The notes beneath the pieces were generated by a model that saw nothing but the letters and a program-made list of their open reading frames with translations, did no database searches and had not been told where the DNA came from. This document shows positions 1-8,297 of a DNA stretch of 64,000 nucleotides, piece by piece. The stretch lies in contig NZ_GG770540.1 of assembly GCF_000154905.1 (NCBI RefSeq), positions 1 through 64,000 on the forward strand. The letters are read 5' to 3'. The position numbers and the translations under genes were made by a program. Position 1 is the stretch's first letter, and each line of letters starts with the position of its first letter. The DNA is from Streptomyces sp. SPB074. GTDB lineage: Bacteria > Actinomycetota > Actinomycetes > Streptomycetales > Streptomycetaceae.

Positions 1-76
1 CCGCGTGCTCGGGCAGGGCGTCGAGGGCCTTGGCCGCCGGAGCGGAGACGCGGACCGCGTATGGCGACGGGCTCAC
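1..76 (-). CDS. RelE/ParE-like toxin, N-terminal part only
   Basis: Only the first 25 codons lie in the window; the gene runs off the left edge. The GTG start shares the four bases GTGA with the stop of the preceding gene, as in translationally coupled toxin-antitoxin pairs. The visible start (VSPSPYAVRVSAPAAKALDA) has the pattern of actinobacterial RelE/ParE-type toxins, in which a short beta strand is followed by a helix with alanines and leucines. Toxins of this family are ribosome-dependent mRNA endonucleases or gyrase poisons. The catalytic part is not visible, so activity cannot be judged. The DUF6247-like partner upstream supports the call. Confidence 0.5.
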   Translation of the reverse strand, partial: MSPSPYAVRVSAPAAKALDALPEHA

Positions 77-378
77 CCGCGACGGCGGCGGAGCTCCGCC
101 AGGTCGACGGCGTCGCTGTCGTCGCAGCCGGAGGCGACGAACGCGTCGACGGCCGGGGCGTGCGCGAGGCGGCCCTGCCACTCCTGAACGACCTCGTAGA
201 GCCCGGCCAGGGAGAACGTGCGGCGGCTCTCCTCGAGGGCGGCCGCGTAGTCGCGCTCGAAGGCCGGCACCCAGCGGTCCGCGCGCTTGTCGGCGCGCAG
301 CTGGGCGAGGAGTTCGGCCGGCGCCCCGGGCGCGGGGGCGTAGGTGGTGACGGGTGCGTGGTCGGGCTGCGCGCTCAT
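73..378 (-). CDS. DUF6247-like protein, probable antitoxin
   Basis: A 101-residue acidic protein. The ATG at 378 was chosen over the longer reading frame because GGGAGG sits six bases upstream. The body (residues 20-80) contains LLAQLRADKRADRW followed by a helical EESRRTFSLAGLYEVVQEW segment, which I recognise as the DUF6247 type found next to RelE-like toxins in Streptomyces. The stop overlaps the toxin start (GTGA). The inferred role is to bind and neutralise the toxin and possibly repress the pair; no DNA-binding motif is obvious. It is the last but one gene of a minus-strand run that begins at tap. Confidence 0.55.
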   Translation of the reverse strand: MSAQPDHAPVTTYAPAPGAPAELLAQLRADKRADRWVPAFERDYAAALEESRRTFSLAGLYEVVQEWQGRLAHAPAVDAFVASGCDDSDAVDLAELRRRRG

Positions 379-452
379 CTGATCCTCCCGGCGGGTTCTC
401 ACCTCACCGTACGCGCGCCGGGTGGCCGTGGATGCGGTCATGGGCGGATCCC

Positions 453-866
453 CTACTCCTGGGTGCCGGGCCGGATGATGTGGCCGAAGCCGAGGGCGTG
501 CGGCCTGGCGTGGTAGCCGAAGGAGTTGAGGATGCTGCCGAGGGCGAGGTGCATCGCTGCGCGGGTGGTGTCGTAGCGGACGACCACGTCCTCGCCCTGG
601 CGGCCGGCGCCCTGCAGGTCGATGGCCGCCTCGCAGAGCCGGTCGTGCACGCCCCAGCTGACGGCGACGTGGTCCTCGTAGAGGAAGACGAGCAGGCCGC
701 CGTCGGGGTCGTCTTCGTGGCCGGGTGCCACCGCGGTGAAGCCGGCGCTCGCCAGGTCGAAGCGCACGTCGGCCGCGAGGGCCTCGAGTTCCGCGCGGTT
801 CGCCGCGCGTTCGGCGTTGTTCTTCGGCTCTGGGTAGGGGTGTGGGTACTGGTGGTTGATCGTCAT
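453..866 (-). CDS. Hypothetical protein downstream of tpg
   Basis: A 137-residue protein starting MTINHQYPHPYPEPKNNAER, with the ATG at 866. The N-terminal 17 residues are rich in proline and histidine. The rest looks like a compact alpha/beta fold with two conserved-looking strands (GLLVFLYEDHVAVSWG and GEDVVVRYDT). I do not recognise a family. There is no signal peptide or membrane segment. It starts 14 bases after the tpg stop on the same strand, so it is probably co-transcribed with tpg. Confidence 0.55.
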   Translation of the reverse strand: MTINHQYPHPYPEPKNNAERAANRAELEALAADVRFDLASAGFTAVAPGHEDDPDGGLLVFLYEDHVAVSWGVHDRLCEAAIDLQGAGRQGEDVVVRYDTTRAAMHLALGSILNSFGYHARPHALGFGHIIRPGTQE

Positions 867-880
867 AAGGGGCTCCGGAT

Positions 881-1438
881 TTAGTAGTCGAGATCGAGGT
901 AGTCGATGTCGTTGATTTCTACGTCCGACAGTCCCATGGCGCGGCCGCCGCCGTCCTGGAAATACACTTCTTTGAATCCTTCGGCGACGATTTTGCGCAT
1001 GTGCTGGTCGCTGGCCCCCGCGTTGCGGGCGTCGAACAGCTGCTGCGCGTACGTCGCGGGGAGGTGCACGGTGAGGCGGCGGAACCGGCCGTCGTCGGTT
1101 GATCCGGCGGACGATGTGTAGCCGAACCGGGCCCTCGTCTCCACCGTGATCCCGCCCGAGGTGGCGGCCTGCTTCTGCCGGCGCTTGCGCACCAGCGGCT
1201 GCCAGCGGGCCTTGACCGTGTCGTCGATTTTCGCGGCGACGTCCGGGCGGGCGTGCTTGCGGGCCCCGCGCCGGTAGCGGTTGACGGAGTCGGCGGTGAC
1301 GCCGAGCTCCGCCGCGACGGCCTTGGCGCTGCCGAACTGCTTGATCAGGAACCCGATCTGGCCCTTCAACGTCTTGGGCGGGTCCTTGGTGAACGCCTCG
1401 CGGTCGGCCCGCTCGATCGCGTCGTCGATCTCGCCCAT
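881..1438 (-). CDS. tpg: Telomere terminal protein Tpg
   Basis: A 185-residue protein with the layout of Streptomyces Tpg. The N-terminus (MGEIDDAIERADREAF, then PKTLKGQIGFLIKQ) leads into a helix-turn-helix around residues 35-60 (AVAAELGVTADSVNRYRRG). A central RARFGYTSSAGSTDD segment and the C-terminus ending DIDYLDLDY follow. Tpg becomes covalently attached to the 5' ends of linear Streptomyces DNA and primes end patching, recruited by Tap. The ATG at 1438 gives the usual family N-terminus; a GTG one codon earlier is possible. Seven bases separate it from the stop of the gene upstream. The family call is strong; which telomere it serves cannot be seen here. Confidence 0.92.
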   Translation of the reverse strand: MGEIDDAIERADREAFTKDPPKTLKGQIGFLIKQFGSAKAVAAELGVTADSVNRYRRGARKHARPDVAAKIDDTVKARWQPLVRKRRQKQAATSGGITVETRARFGYTSSAGSTDDGRFRRLTVHLPATYAQQLFDARNAGASDQHMRKIVAEGFKEVYFQDGGGRAMGLSDVEINDIDYLDLDY

Positions 1439-1444
1439 CACCCT

Positions 1445-1837
1445 CTACCGTCCTTCTTCGGGCGTGCTGTGGCCCCAGCGGTCGGGTACGAGGTGCGCGT
1501 CGGTGGCCGGGGTCAGGTCGACCAGCAGACGCTCGCCCACGCCCGTGGTGGTGCTGGCGTCGGGGATGAGATAGCCCAGCGTGCGCAGCTCCTTGACGGC
1601 CTTGGAGAACGCTTCGCGGCCTTCGGCTGCGGAGCGGTCCCGGCGTGCGAGGCCTGCCAGGGCGCTGATGGTGGGTTCCTGTCCGTCGTCGTAGCCGGTG
1701 GCGAGTTCGGCCAGGACACCGCGGGCACGCCACGTCAGGCGCATGTCGCGCATCGCCTGGGCGAACAGGATCGGGTCGTGGACGGGCGGGTTGGTGGGGA
1801 TGGGCCAGCGCGGTGCGAGGCGGGGCGCGGCAGTCAC
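1445..1837 (-). CDS. Winged-helix-like protein between tap and tpg
   Basis: A 130-residue protein with a GTG start at 1837 and AGGAG five bases upstream. Residues 30-105 read as a helical winged-helix domain (MRLTWRARGVLAELATGYD, then a KAVKELRTLGYLI recognition-like helix and a short VGERLLVDL wing), similar in plan to replication-initiator or MarR-like folds. It lies between tap (1888) and tpg (1438) with short gaps on both sides, so it is probably part of the same transcript. The function is unknown. A helper in telomere recognition or regulation of the tap-tpg operon is a guess from position only. Confidence 0.6.
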   Translation of the reverse strand: MTAAPRLAPRWPIPTNPPVHDPILFAQAMRDMRLTWRARGVLAELATGYDDGQEPTISALAGLARRDRSAAEGREAFSKAVKELRTLGYLIPDASTTTGVGERLLVDLTPATDAHLVPDRWGHSTPEEGR

Positions 1838-1887
1838 GGGAACTCCTGCTCAGGGGCGGGAAATGGGGGTGGGTGAGGCGCGGTGGG

Positions 1888-4024
1888 CTATTCGCCGTCG
1901 TCGAGGACGGCGTCGCCGCCCTTGATGTGGCGGGCGGGGTTGAGGCCCTTCTCCATGAGGTCGACGGCCCAGTCCATGCTCTGGACGCCTTCGAGCTTGG
2001 CCAGGCCGGGGGTGGGGCCGAGGCGGAAGGCGCCGGGCTGGGGCTTGCCCGAGGTGGCGTAGGGGAGGATGTCGAGGGGGCTGGGGCCGGGGCTGGGGTA
2101 GACGACGCAGTCGGACAGCACGGCGAGGGGGAACAGGCCGGTCATCTTCGCCATGTTGAGCATCTTGCGGTGCATGTTGACGCGGGCCTTGCTGATGACG
2201 GCGGCGCGGATGTCGGGGCGCCAGGTCGGCCGCATCATGGCCGGCCACGGCTCGCCCTCCTTGTAGTGCTTGCCCTGGGGGTTCTCGAAGAGCTTCCCGA
2301 TGCCGCCCTTCACGGTGGCCTTGATCGCGGCGAGGACCGCGGCCATCGCGGGGTCGGCGCTCTTGTGCGCTTCCATCGCCGTGAGGAACTGCTCGTCGGT
2401 GAGGTCCTTGGTGACACCCAGGTCGGCGAGCGTGTCGACGTAGGCGGTCTTGAGGCGGTCGTGCCAGGGGTCGAGGTACGCGCCGGTTTCCTTGCGCAGG
2501 TACGCCTCGAGGGGTTCGACGTTGTGGCCGAGTTCCTGGGCGTAGGCGACGGTGTGGGTCTGGTACCAGGCCGGGCCCGCAGGGCGGGTGCCGTCCGGGG
2601 TGAACGGTGAGGGCAGGCGGGGGTCGAGGTCGATGTGGGAGAGGTCCACGAGCCAGCTGCCGGGGACCTTCGGGCTGAACGCGGGGTGCAGGAGGTGGAC
2701 CGGCTCCGAGAGGCCCACCGTCAACCGGGCTGCGGCGGCGAGGAACGCGGTGTTCAGGTCCAGGCCGATGGCCCAGGGCAGGCGGCAGTCCTCAGCGGTG
2801 AGCGTGTCCACGTCCCGCACCCACTGGAACGCCTCCTCGCGGAGGAAGCCACCCTTCCAGCCCGTGCGGAAGACGGCGGGGTGCTCGGGCTGGCCCTCGG
2901 GTGGGGCGGGGTCCATCGGCTCCGTACCCAGGCTGCCGGGGTTGAGGCCGGAGACCCAGTTGCCGGTGGCCTCGTCGCGGACGGGCCGGGTGGGCGGGCG
3001 CAGCGCCGTCATCAGTTCCAGGCCTGAGACCGCGGTGCTGCCGCGCGGGGTGATGACCCGCTGCGCGTACACGCCCAGGACCCGGGCGATGTCGGCCGGG
3101 CCCATCGCGCTGACGCCGGGCCAGGACCGCTCATCCAGCGCGTCCCAGGGCAGGATCGCGAGCTGCACGCACTGACGCTCGCGGCCCTGTGCCTTGCGGT
3201 ACACCCGCGCCCACGGGCCGAATCCGCGCTGCGTGAGCTGCCACTTGGCCTTCGTGATCTGCTTGAGGACCGGGTGATCCTCGGGCAGGCGCAGGCCGCG
3301 CCGGTCCTCCAGACGCTCGGGCAGCCCGAGCTTCGGCGGCCGCGGCCTCGGTGAGGACGATGAGCGGGTCGGCGTCCTTGCCGTAGCGGTGCAGCCTCGG
3401 GGCGCCGAGACCGGACTCGCGCAGCGTCCACTCAACGAGCTCCACCACCGTGGTGGCGGGGCAGTCCAGCACCAGCCCGTCCACGCCGTACGCGGAGCCG
3501 TCACCGTCGAGGACGGCGAGCGGCCCGTGAGGGAAGCGCGGGTCGACGGCGGGCGCGGCGGCCTTCTTCGCGGCCGGCCGCCGGGACGATGTCGACGGGC
3601 GCGCGGCCGCCCGGGCGGGGCGCCCGGGCGCGACATGGGCGGCCGTAGCCTGAACCGGCACGGCGGTCTCCCGCTCCTCCGGGGAGACCGGGCCGGTGAA
3701 CGTCCCGGGCCCTTCCGGCTCCGGTACGCGGGCCGGGGCCGGAGCGGGCGCAGTGGGGGCGCTGGGGGCGCCGTGGGCGGGGTACTTCGCGGCCCATCCC
3801 TTCAGAAGCCGCTGGTATGCCTCCAGGCGCGGCGACTTCGGCTCGGAGCGGCCGTTCTCGTAGTTCTTCACCGTCTGCACGGTCGACTTCAGGGCCTGCG
3901 CGAGCCGTGCCTGGGTGATACCAGCGGCCTCACGCAGCCGGGCGCGCTCCGCCGGGGGCGGCAGCTGCGGCTCCTCCTCCAGCAACGCGTCGATGTTCGC
4001 GAACAGCTCTTCCTCGGACGCCAT
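1888..4024 (-). pseudogene. tap: Telomere-associated protein Tap, one-base frameshift
   Basis: The two halves of a Tap protein lie in different frames. Part one (4024 to about 3340) starts MASEEELFANIDALLEEEPQ and has an XRE-type helix-turn-helix at residues 28-60 (ARLAQALKSTVQTVKNYENG). Part two (about 3335 to 1888) carries the conserved body (KLGLPERLEDRRGLRLPEDH through WAVDLMEKGLNPARHIKGG). At 3331-3345 the coding strand reads GCCGCCGAAGCTC; removing one G joins the frames and gives a product of about 711 residues, the expected family size. Tap binds telomeric DNA folds and recruits Tpg. The ATG at 4024 has AAGGAG seven bases upstream. The extra base is either a real inactivating mutation or a sequencing error. 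Confidence 0.88.
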
Positions 4025-4071
4025 CACGGTCTCCTTCCGTACCACCACCCTACCAGTCTTTAGCCCCAACA

Positions 4072-4090
4072 TTTAACCCTGTTGTTTAAC
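4072..4090 (-). promoter_or_regulatory. GTTAAA direct repeats upstream of tap
   Basis: Two copies of GTTAAA (read on the minus strand) lie 13 bases apart, 48-66 bases upstream of the tap start and in an unusually AT-rich patch. This is the likely tap promoter and operator region. Autoregulation by the XRE domain of Tap is an inference. Confidence 0.35.
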
Positions 4091-4133
4091 TCGATCTAGC
4101 GAATGTGGGGGCGGAGGGTGGGCCGTACCCCGA

Positions 4134-4274
4134 TCAGCGGCCCCCTCCGGCGTCACCGCCCGCCACGGCCTCGGGGGCGTCGGCCTGGCGGCGGCGCTCG
4201 GTGCGGGCCTGCTCGATCGGGGCCGGTGCATCGTCCGGGGCGACGTCGGTCTCGGGGAAGGCGCGCAGGCTCAC
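4134..4274 (-). CDS. Small hypothetical protein (46 aa)
   Basis: A GTG start that overlaps the stop of the preceding small gene (GTGA) and a TGA stop just upstream of the tap promoter region. The 46-residue product is acidic in the middle (FPETDVAPDDAPAPIEQART) and ends in glycines. It has no recognisable domain. Translational coupling and typical codon-position GC bias are the only support. Confidence 0.35.
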   Translation of the reverse strand: MSLRAFPETDVAPDDAPAPIEQARTERRRQADAPEAVAGGDAGGGR

Positions 4275-4459
4275 GCCCGCATCGCGGCTGACTGCGGCTC
4301 CACCGCCTCCGCGATGTGCGGGTCCATCCGCGACGGCGGCGCCGCCTTCCGGTGCGCGGCGAGGGCGCGGCGGTACTGCCCGAGGCGTTCTCCCGGGTGC
4401 GCACCGGACCGGTGAGGGCGCGGGCGCGCGGGAGCCGGGCCGGTGTCGCGCGTCGGCAT
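4271..4459 (-). CDS. Small hypothetical protein (62 aa)
   Basis: An ATG at 4459, about 20 bases downstream of the small membrane protein gene. The product is basic and rich in proline and arginine at the N-terminus, then helical (ERLGQYRRALAAHRKAAPPS). The stop overlaps the GTG of the next small gene. No family is recognised. It probably belongs to one short operon with its two neighbours. Confidence 0.35.
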   Translation of the reverse strand: MPTRDTGPAPARPRPHRSGAHPGERLGQYRRALAAHRKAAPPSRMDPHIAEAVEPQSAAMRA

Positions 4460-4479
4460 TGTGCCGGGCGCGAGGATCT

Positions 4480-4692
4480 TCAGATGCGCGCGTGGGCGAG
4501 GCTGTCGGCGAGCTGTCCGACGATGTGGACGATCTGCTGTCCGATCTCGGTGGGGGCGAGGAGGAGGCCGAGGACGAGCACGATGGCCACGGTGAGCTTC
4601 TCGTCGTTGCGGCTGCGGGCGTGGGTGCGGCGCCGCAGGCGGATGGCGACGATGACGGCCAGGAGCACGGCCACGTTCATGGACACCAGCAC
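4480..4692 (-). CDS. Small membrane protein
   Basis: About 70 residues with two predicted transmembrane stretches (MNVAVLLAVIVAI and LTVAIVLVLGLLLA) separated by a basic loop RLRRRTHARSR. The GTG at 4692 was chosen because GGGAGGG lies nine bases upstream; an ATG at 4680 is the alternative. Small two-helix proteins of this kind are common on actinobacterial plasmids and their role is unknown. It leads a run of three small minus-strand genes. Confidence 0.5.
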   Translation of the reverse strand: MLVSMNVAVLLAVIVAIRLRRRTHARSRNDEKLTVAIVLVLGLLLAPTEIGQQIVHIVGQLADSLAHARI

Positions 4693-4923
4693 GATCGGGT
4701 TCCCTCCCCCGGCGACCCGCGGACCGCCCTTGCCCGGCACGAAGGGCAAGCGCCCCCGGCTTTGGATATGACTCGCTGATCAAGGCCCGCACGATTTCCC
4801 TACGAAATGGCTGTATCACTCAGGGTGTATGGCTGGGAACGCACAGTTGCGGCAGTTTTGTTGCCGTGCCCCCCGGGGGGCGAGCGGTACGCGGTGCGGG
4901 CGCCGCCCGCCCCCCGGGGGCAT

Positions 4924-5094
4924 TCACATGCGGGTGCGGAGCCACAGGCCTACGGCACCGGCCAGGGCCGTGCCGGTGCCGTAGGCCAGCCCTCGTACGA
5001 GCTGCCCGAGCGCGAGGGCGCGGTGCTGGCGCAGGCGGGCGGCGAGGGACGCGCGGCGGGGTACGTGTTCGTGGGGTGCGGGGGCGACGGTCAT
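4924..5094 (-). CDS. Small hypothetical protein (56 aa)
   Basis: The ATG at 5094 follows a GAGGAAGA ribosome binding site. The product starts MTVAPAPHEHVPRRASLAAR and has a C-terminal helix with a GTGTALAGAVGLWL stretch that could insert in a membrane. It lies 54 bases downstream of the 5149-5841 gene on the same strand, so it is probably the last gene of the sigma-factor operon. No family is recognised. Confidence 0.5.
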   Translation of the reverse strand: MTVAPAPHEHVPRRASLAARLRQHRALALGQLVRGLAYGTGTALAGAVGLWLRTRM

Positions 5095-5148
5095 GCTCTT
5101 CCTCGGTGGGGTGGGCGGGCGGGGTGTCGGGCCCCGCCCGCGGGCCGG

Positions 5149-5841
5149 TCAGGGGTGGGTGAGCTGGCGGAGGTGGTGGGCGAGGGCGCGGTCGGGCTGG
5201 CCGACGATGACGTCGTCGTCGCCGGTTTCGGCGATGCGCTCGATGGCCATCTCGAGGCCGCTGGTCGGGGTGGCGGGGATGAGGGGGGCGGTGAGGAGGC
5301 GGTGGACGGCGTCCTTGTCGGCCTCGGTGAGCTGGTGGGCCCAGTGGGCGGCGTCGCGGATTTCGCCGAGGGTGAGGTGGTGCAGGTGCAGGCAGTGGGC
5401 GGCGACGCCGTGTTCGCTGCCGGCGGCGATCTGCCACCAGAATTTCGCGGATTCGGGGTGGTCGGCGAGGTGGAGGAGGCAGCCGTAGATGAAGAGGCCC
5501 TCGACGTCCGGGGGTGCCTCGGGGTGGGGGGAGTTCTTGTCGGGCGGGGTCGGCGGGGAGTCGGAGATCCGCTCGATGTGGAGGGCGGCGGCGGGGGTGG
5601 TGATGGCCGCGCGGCAGACGGCGTTCAGGCGGGCGGTGGCCTTGGTGGCGCGGTCGAGGTCGTTGTCACCGGGCCGGGCCGGGGCGGTCGCAGCGTCGGT
5701 GGACAGGCGGCGCAGCGCGGCCGCGACGTCGAAGGCGGCCGGGGTGCCGGTGCGCACGAGGGGCTGCTCCAGGAGGCCGTCGAGCAGGTCGTCGATCAGA
5801 AGGGGCCTGGGGGTGTAGGGCGGGGGCGGGGTGCGGGTCAC
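5149..5841 (-). CDS. Hypothetical protein coupled to a sigma factor
   Basis: A 230-residue protein. Its GTG start overlaps the stop of the sigma-factor gene (GTGA), so it is translated from the same message. The N-terminal third is rich in proline and threonine. From about residue 110 there are helical repeats (LFIYGCLLHLADHPESAKFW, LHLHHLTLGEIRDAAHW) that look like Sel1/TPR-type units. No membrane segment is present, so it is not a classical membrane-bound anti-sigma factor. A soluble partner of the sigma factor is possible but not shown. Confidence 0.6.
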   Translation of the reverse strand: MTRTPPPPYTPRPLLIDDLLDGLLEQPLVRTGTPAAFDVAAALRRLSTDAATAPARPGDNDLDRATKATARLNAVCRAAITTPAAALHIERISDSPPTPPDKNSPHPEAPPDVEGLFIYGCLLHLADHPESAKFWWQIAAGSEHGVAAHCLHLHHLTLGEIRDAAHWAHQLTEADKDAVHRLLTAPLIPATPTSGLEMAIERIAETGDDDVIVGQPDRALAHHLRQLTHP

Positions 5842-6416
5842 GGCGTCTTCTTCTTCCTGGGCTCGGTGGACAGGCCGAGTTGGCGGCTGAGGATTTCCTT
5901 GGCGCGGCGCAGGTGGTAGTCGACCGTGCGGGGGTTGAGGCCGGTGAAGCGGGCGATACGGGCGGTGGGGTAGCCCAGGAAGTACCGCATGACGACCACG
6001 TCGAACTGCCGGTCGTTCAGCGCGGCGATCGCGGCGTACAGGCCGCGCGGGCTGTCGTGGAGCTCGAGCTGCTCGCGGATCGCGGCGAGGTTGTGCTGCC
6101 GTACGGGGCCGTTCCTGACGAAGGACGGGTCGCGGCCCTCGATGTGCAGGCGCCACTTGACCTCCGCGTGCAGGAGGAGCAGCGCGTGCTGCTCGGCCTT
6201 GCCCTCCGTCGCGATCTGCTCCCAGCTGTCCTGGATCTTCAGGAACGTCTCGTGGACGAGTTCCTCGGCGGCGGCGCGCGTACCAAGCTGGAGCTCGGCG
6301 TAGGCGTGGAAGAACTCCTGGTGCCCCAGATAGAAGGCCTGGAGGTCGTAGTCGAGCGGCAAAGGCGCGGCGTGCTCGGACCGCGAGGCGGGGGCACTCA
6401 CTCGGGCCTCCGGCAT
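5838..6416 (-). CDS. Sigma-70 family (ECF-like) sigma factor
   Basis: A 192-residue protein. Residues 25-95 match the helical region-2-like part (FFHAYAELQLGTRAAAEELV, then ETFLKIQDSWEQI). Residues 130-180 form the region-4 helix-turn-helix (LNDRQFDVVVMRYFLGYPTA, then FTGLNPRTVDYHLRRAKEIL). It would direct RNA polymerase to a small regulon. The product ends in a basic RKKKTP tail and the stop overlaps the next gene. Region 2 is weak compared with canonical ECF factors, so a sigma-like regulator with only the region-4 domain functional is the alternative. Confidence 0.75.
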   Translation of the reverse strand: MPEARVSAPASRSEHAAPLPLDYDLQAFYLGHQEFFHAYAELQLGTRAAAEELVHETFLKIQDSWEQIATEGKAEQHALLLLHAEVKWRLHIEGRDPSFVRNGPVRQHNLAAIREQLELHDSPRGLYAAIAALNDRQFDVVVMRYFLGYPTARIARFTGLNPRTVDYHLRRAKEILSRQLGLSTEPRKKKTP

Positions 6417-6682
6417 GGCAGGGACATCACGAACTCCTCAGCGTCGAGGGACAGATGGCGCCGTGAGGGCGCCGGGACCGGATGCGGTCCTGACCCCACT
6501 GAAGCGATTTCGAAGCCCGAACACTCATGCGCCTCAAGGAAAAAGGAATCCGCTCTGTGCGCAACGCTTCACAATGCGCAAGATCAAAAGCCCCACGAAG
6601 GGACGCTGAGCAGCAAGAACGACATCACTGAGAGGTCTCGACCAATCACCCTTAGTGGCTTACATCACACCCGCGTGCGCCG

Positions 6683-6980
6683 TCCCTGCTCGACGAACTC
6701 GGCTTCGACGCCGTCGACGCGGGCGGCCTCGACGAATCCTGGCGCCAGCAGCCCGGCACCCCGGTCTACGGGCTGGCCGCGGGCGCCGACGAGGTCGTCG
6801 CCGCACTGGCCGCCGCCACCCCGGAGCGTCCAGCGCAATTCCGCGCCTGACCACCCCGCCAGCACCTGCCGGTCCCGCCACGAGAAGACAGTGGCGGGAC
6901 CCGAGCCCACACCGCCGCCGCCCCGCGCGAGCCCACACCGCCGCCGCGCGGCTTCGCCGGCGCGGCGGCTTGAGGCTGTT
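6683..6980 (+). pseudogene. 3' fragment of an F420/NADP-type oxidoreductase gene (duplicate of 40489-40786)
   Basis: These 298 bases repeat 40489-40786 almost exactly. They hold the last 55 codons of the oxidoreductase gene (SLLDELGFDAVDAGGLDESW to the stop at 6850), its terminator hairpin and the following GC-rich tail. There is no start codon or N-terminal part. The left join is at the TCCCTGCTCGAC sequence. The right join is exactly where an IS5-like element (copy A) begins. One codon change (AAG for AAS) separates it from the intact copy. Confidence 0.85.
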
Positions 6981-6981
6981 A

Positions 6982-8016
6982 CGAGTTGGTGCGTGATAGC
7001 GGGTGAGGTGTGTTTGCCCTGCTCACGGCCGTTTTCAGATGCTGGTGTTGCGGTCGGAGACGAGGCCGGCGATGGCGCGGTAGGTGTCGGGCAGGCGGTC
7101 GCGGCGATGTGTCCAGCGGGTCAGTTGCTTCCAGCGTTTGTGATCAGCGAGGGCGTGTTCGACGGTGATGCGGTCGGACGAGTGGCCGTGGCGGTCGCGT
7201 CCCCGTTGTTCGACTCTGTCGGGCAGTGCTCCCGGCCGGGGTTTTCTCGGCGGCGTGATCGCCTGCCCGCGATGGTCGCGGCTCAGCCCCAGGTAGCCGT
7301 CGTCCAACAGGACCTCGACGTCGGGGAAGTGCTGGAAGCAGATGGCGATGCCTTCGTCGCGGGCGGCGGTGGCGTCGTGCATACGCCCAGGTCGTAGGGC
7401 ATCGGTCCATAACGTGCGGCCCCGCCAGCCGGCGATCACGGTGGCCTTCATCGTGTTCTGCTTCTTCTTGCCCGAGACGAATGCGCGCCGGCCGCCGCGG
7501 CCGGCCGGTGGCCGGCGGACCTGGATCTCGGTGGCGTCCAGACGCAGCTCGACACCTTCGGCCTGGGCGTAGGCAAACACATCCGCCGGAGTCCGAAGCC
7601 GCAGGCCGGGACGGTCGGGAACCGCGCACCCCCGCTCCGCCAAGAGCGTGCGCACCTCTCCGATCGCCCGGGTGACCGTGGATCGGTCGACACCTGACAG
7701 CAGCCCCAGCACCGAGTGCGGCAGGTCGTGCCGCAGGTGGATGAGTGTGGCCACCAACCGGTCGACGAACACCAGCTGATGGCGGGCGCCGGCGCCTTCG
7801 GCCCGCTTGCGGGCCCCGCCTCGCACAGCATGGCGGCGACCCTCGACCCCGGCCTGCCACGGCTCGGCCAACTCTTCGACCAAGCAGGCAAGATGACGCC
7901 GGGAGAGCCCCGTGAACAGTCGATGCGCCAGCACCACCCGATTGACCATGATCGCCACAGCGGGATCATGCCATCCACGTGGCACGACACCTCACCCGCT
8001 ATCACGCACCAACTCG
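6982..8016 (-). mobile_element. IS5-like element, copy A
   Basis: A 1,035-bp element with inverted ends CGAGTTGGTGCGTGATAGCG / CGCTATCACGCACCAACTCG and one transposase gene. An almost identical copy in the opposite orientation lies at 27839-28873. The flanks here do not match (TTA left, TAA right), unlike copy B, which suggests rearrangement after insertion. Confidence 0.85.
7035..7985 (-). CDS. IS5-like transposase (copy A)
   Basis: A 316-residue DDE transposase of the DDE_Tnp_4 type. It has an N-terminal helical DNA-binding part (LRHDLPHSVLGLLSGVDRST with VTRAIGEVRTLL). The catalytic core follows with LDATEIQVRRP (first Asp), VLLDDGYLGLSRD (second Asp) and the C-terminal ITVEHALADHKRWKQL (Glu). 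It appears intact. It differs from copy B (27870-28820) by only two visible residues. Confidence 0.85.
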   Translation of the reverse strand: MPRGWHDPAVAIMVNRVVLAHRLFTGLSRRHLACLVEELAEPWQAGVEGRRHAVRGGARKRAEGAGARHQLVFVDRLVATLIHLRHDLPHSVLGLLSGVDRSTVTRAIGEVRTLLAERGCAVPDRPGLRLRTPADVFAYAQAEGVELRLDATEIQVRRPPAGRGGRRAFVSGKKKQNTMKATVIAGWRGRTLWTDALRPGRMHDATAARDEGIAICFQHFPDVEVLLDDGYLGLSRDHRGQAITPPRKPRPGALPDRVEQRGRDRHGHSSDRITVEHALADHKRWKQLTRWTHRRDRLPDTYRAIAGLVSDRNTSI

Positions 8017-8019
8017 TAA

Positions 8020-8269
8020 CGAACTGGTGCGTGATTGCGGTTGAGGCGTGTTTGCCTGATCAGGGGCGTGGTTACGCGTTGGCGGTTCGGTCGGAGACGA
8101 GGCCGGCGATGGCCCGGTAGGTGTCGGGCAGGGCCTCTCGCCGGTGCGTCCAGCGGGTCAGCTGTTTCCAGCGTTTGTGGTCGGCAAGCGCGTGCTCGAC
8201 GGTGATGCGCTTCGATGAGTGTCGGTGCCGGGCCTCTTCTCTGGCGGCGTGCACGTTCGGCAAAGCGAT
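8020..8269 (-). pseudogene. C-terminal fragment of a second IS5-like transposase (left copy)
   Basis: Encodes the last about 60 residues of a transposase (RHRHSSKRITVEHALADHKR to GLVSDRTANA) and the element's end, starting CGAACTGGTGCGTG. It is the reverse complement of 9661-9910, so this end is present twice in inverted orientation on both sides of IS3 copy 1. The 5' part is missing. Confidence 0.8.
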
Positions 8270-8297
8270 GGGCCTTGACCCTGGAGTTTGAACACGT

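Noticed and set aside
5880-7397. Long plus-strand open frame (505 codons) over the sigma-factor gene
   Set aside because: Antisense shadow of the sigma factor and IS transposase; composition is typical of the complementary strand of GC-rich genes.
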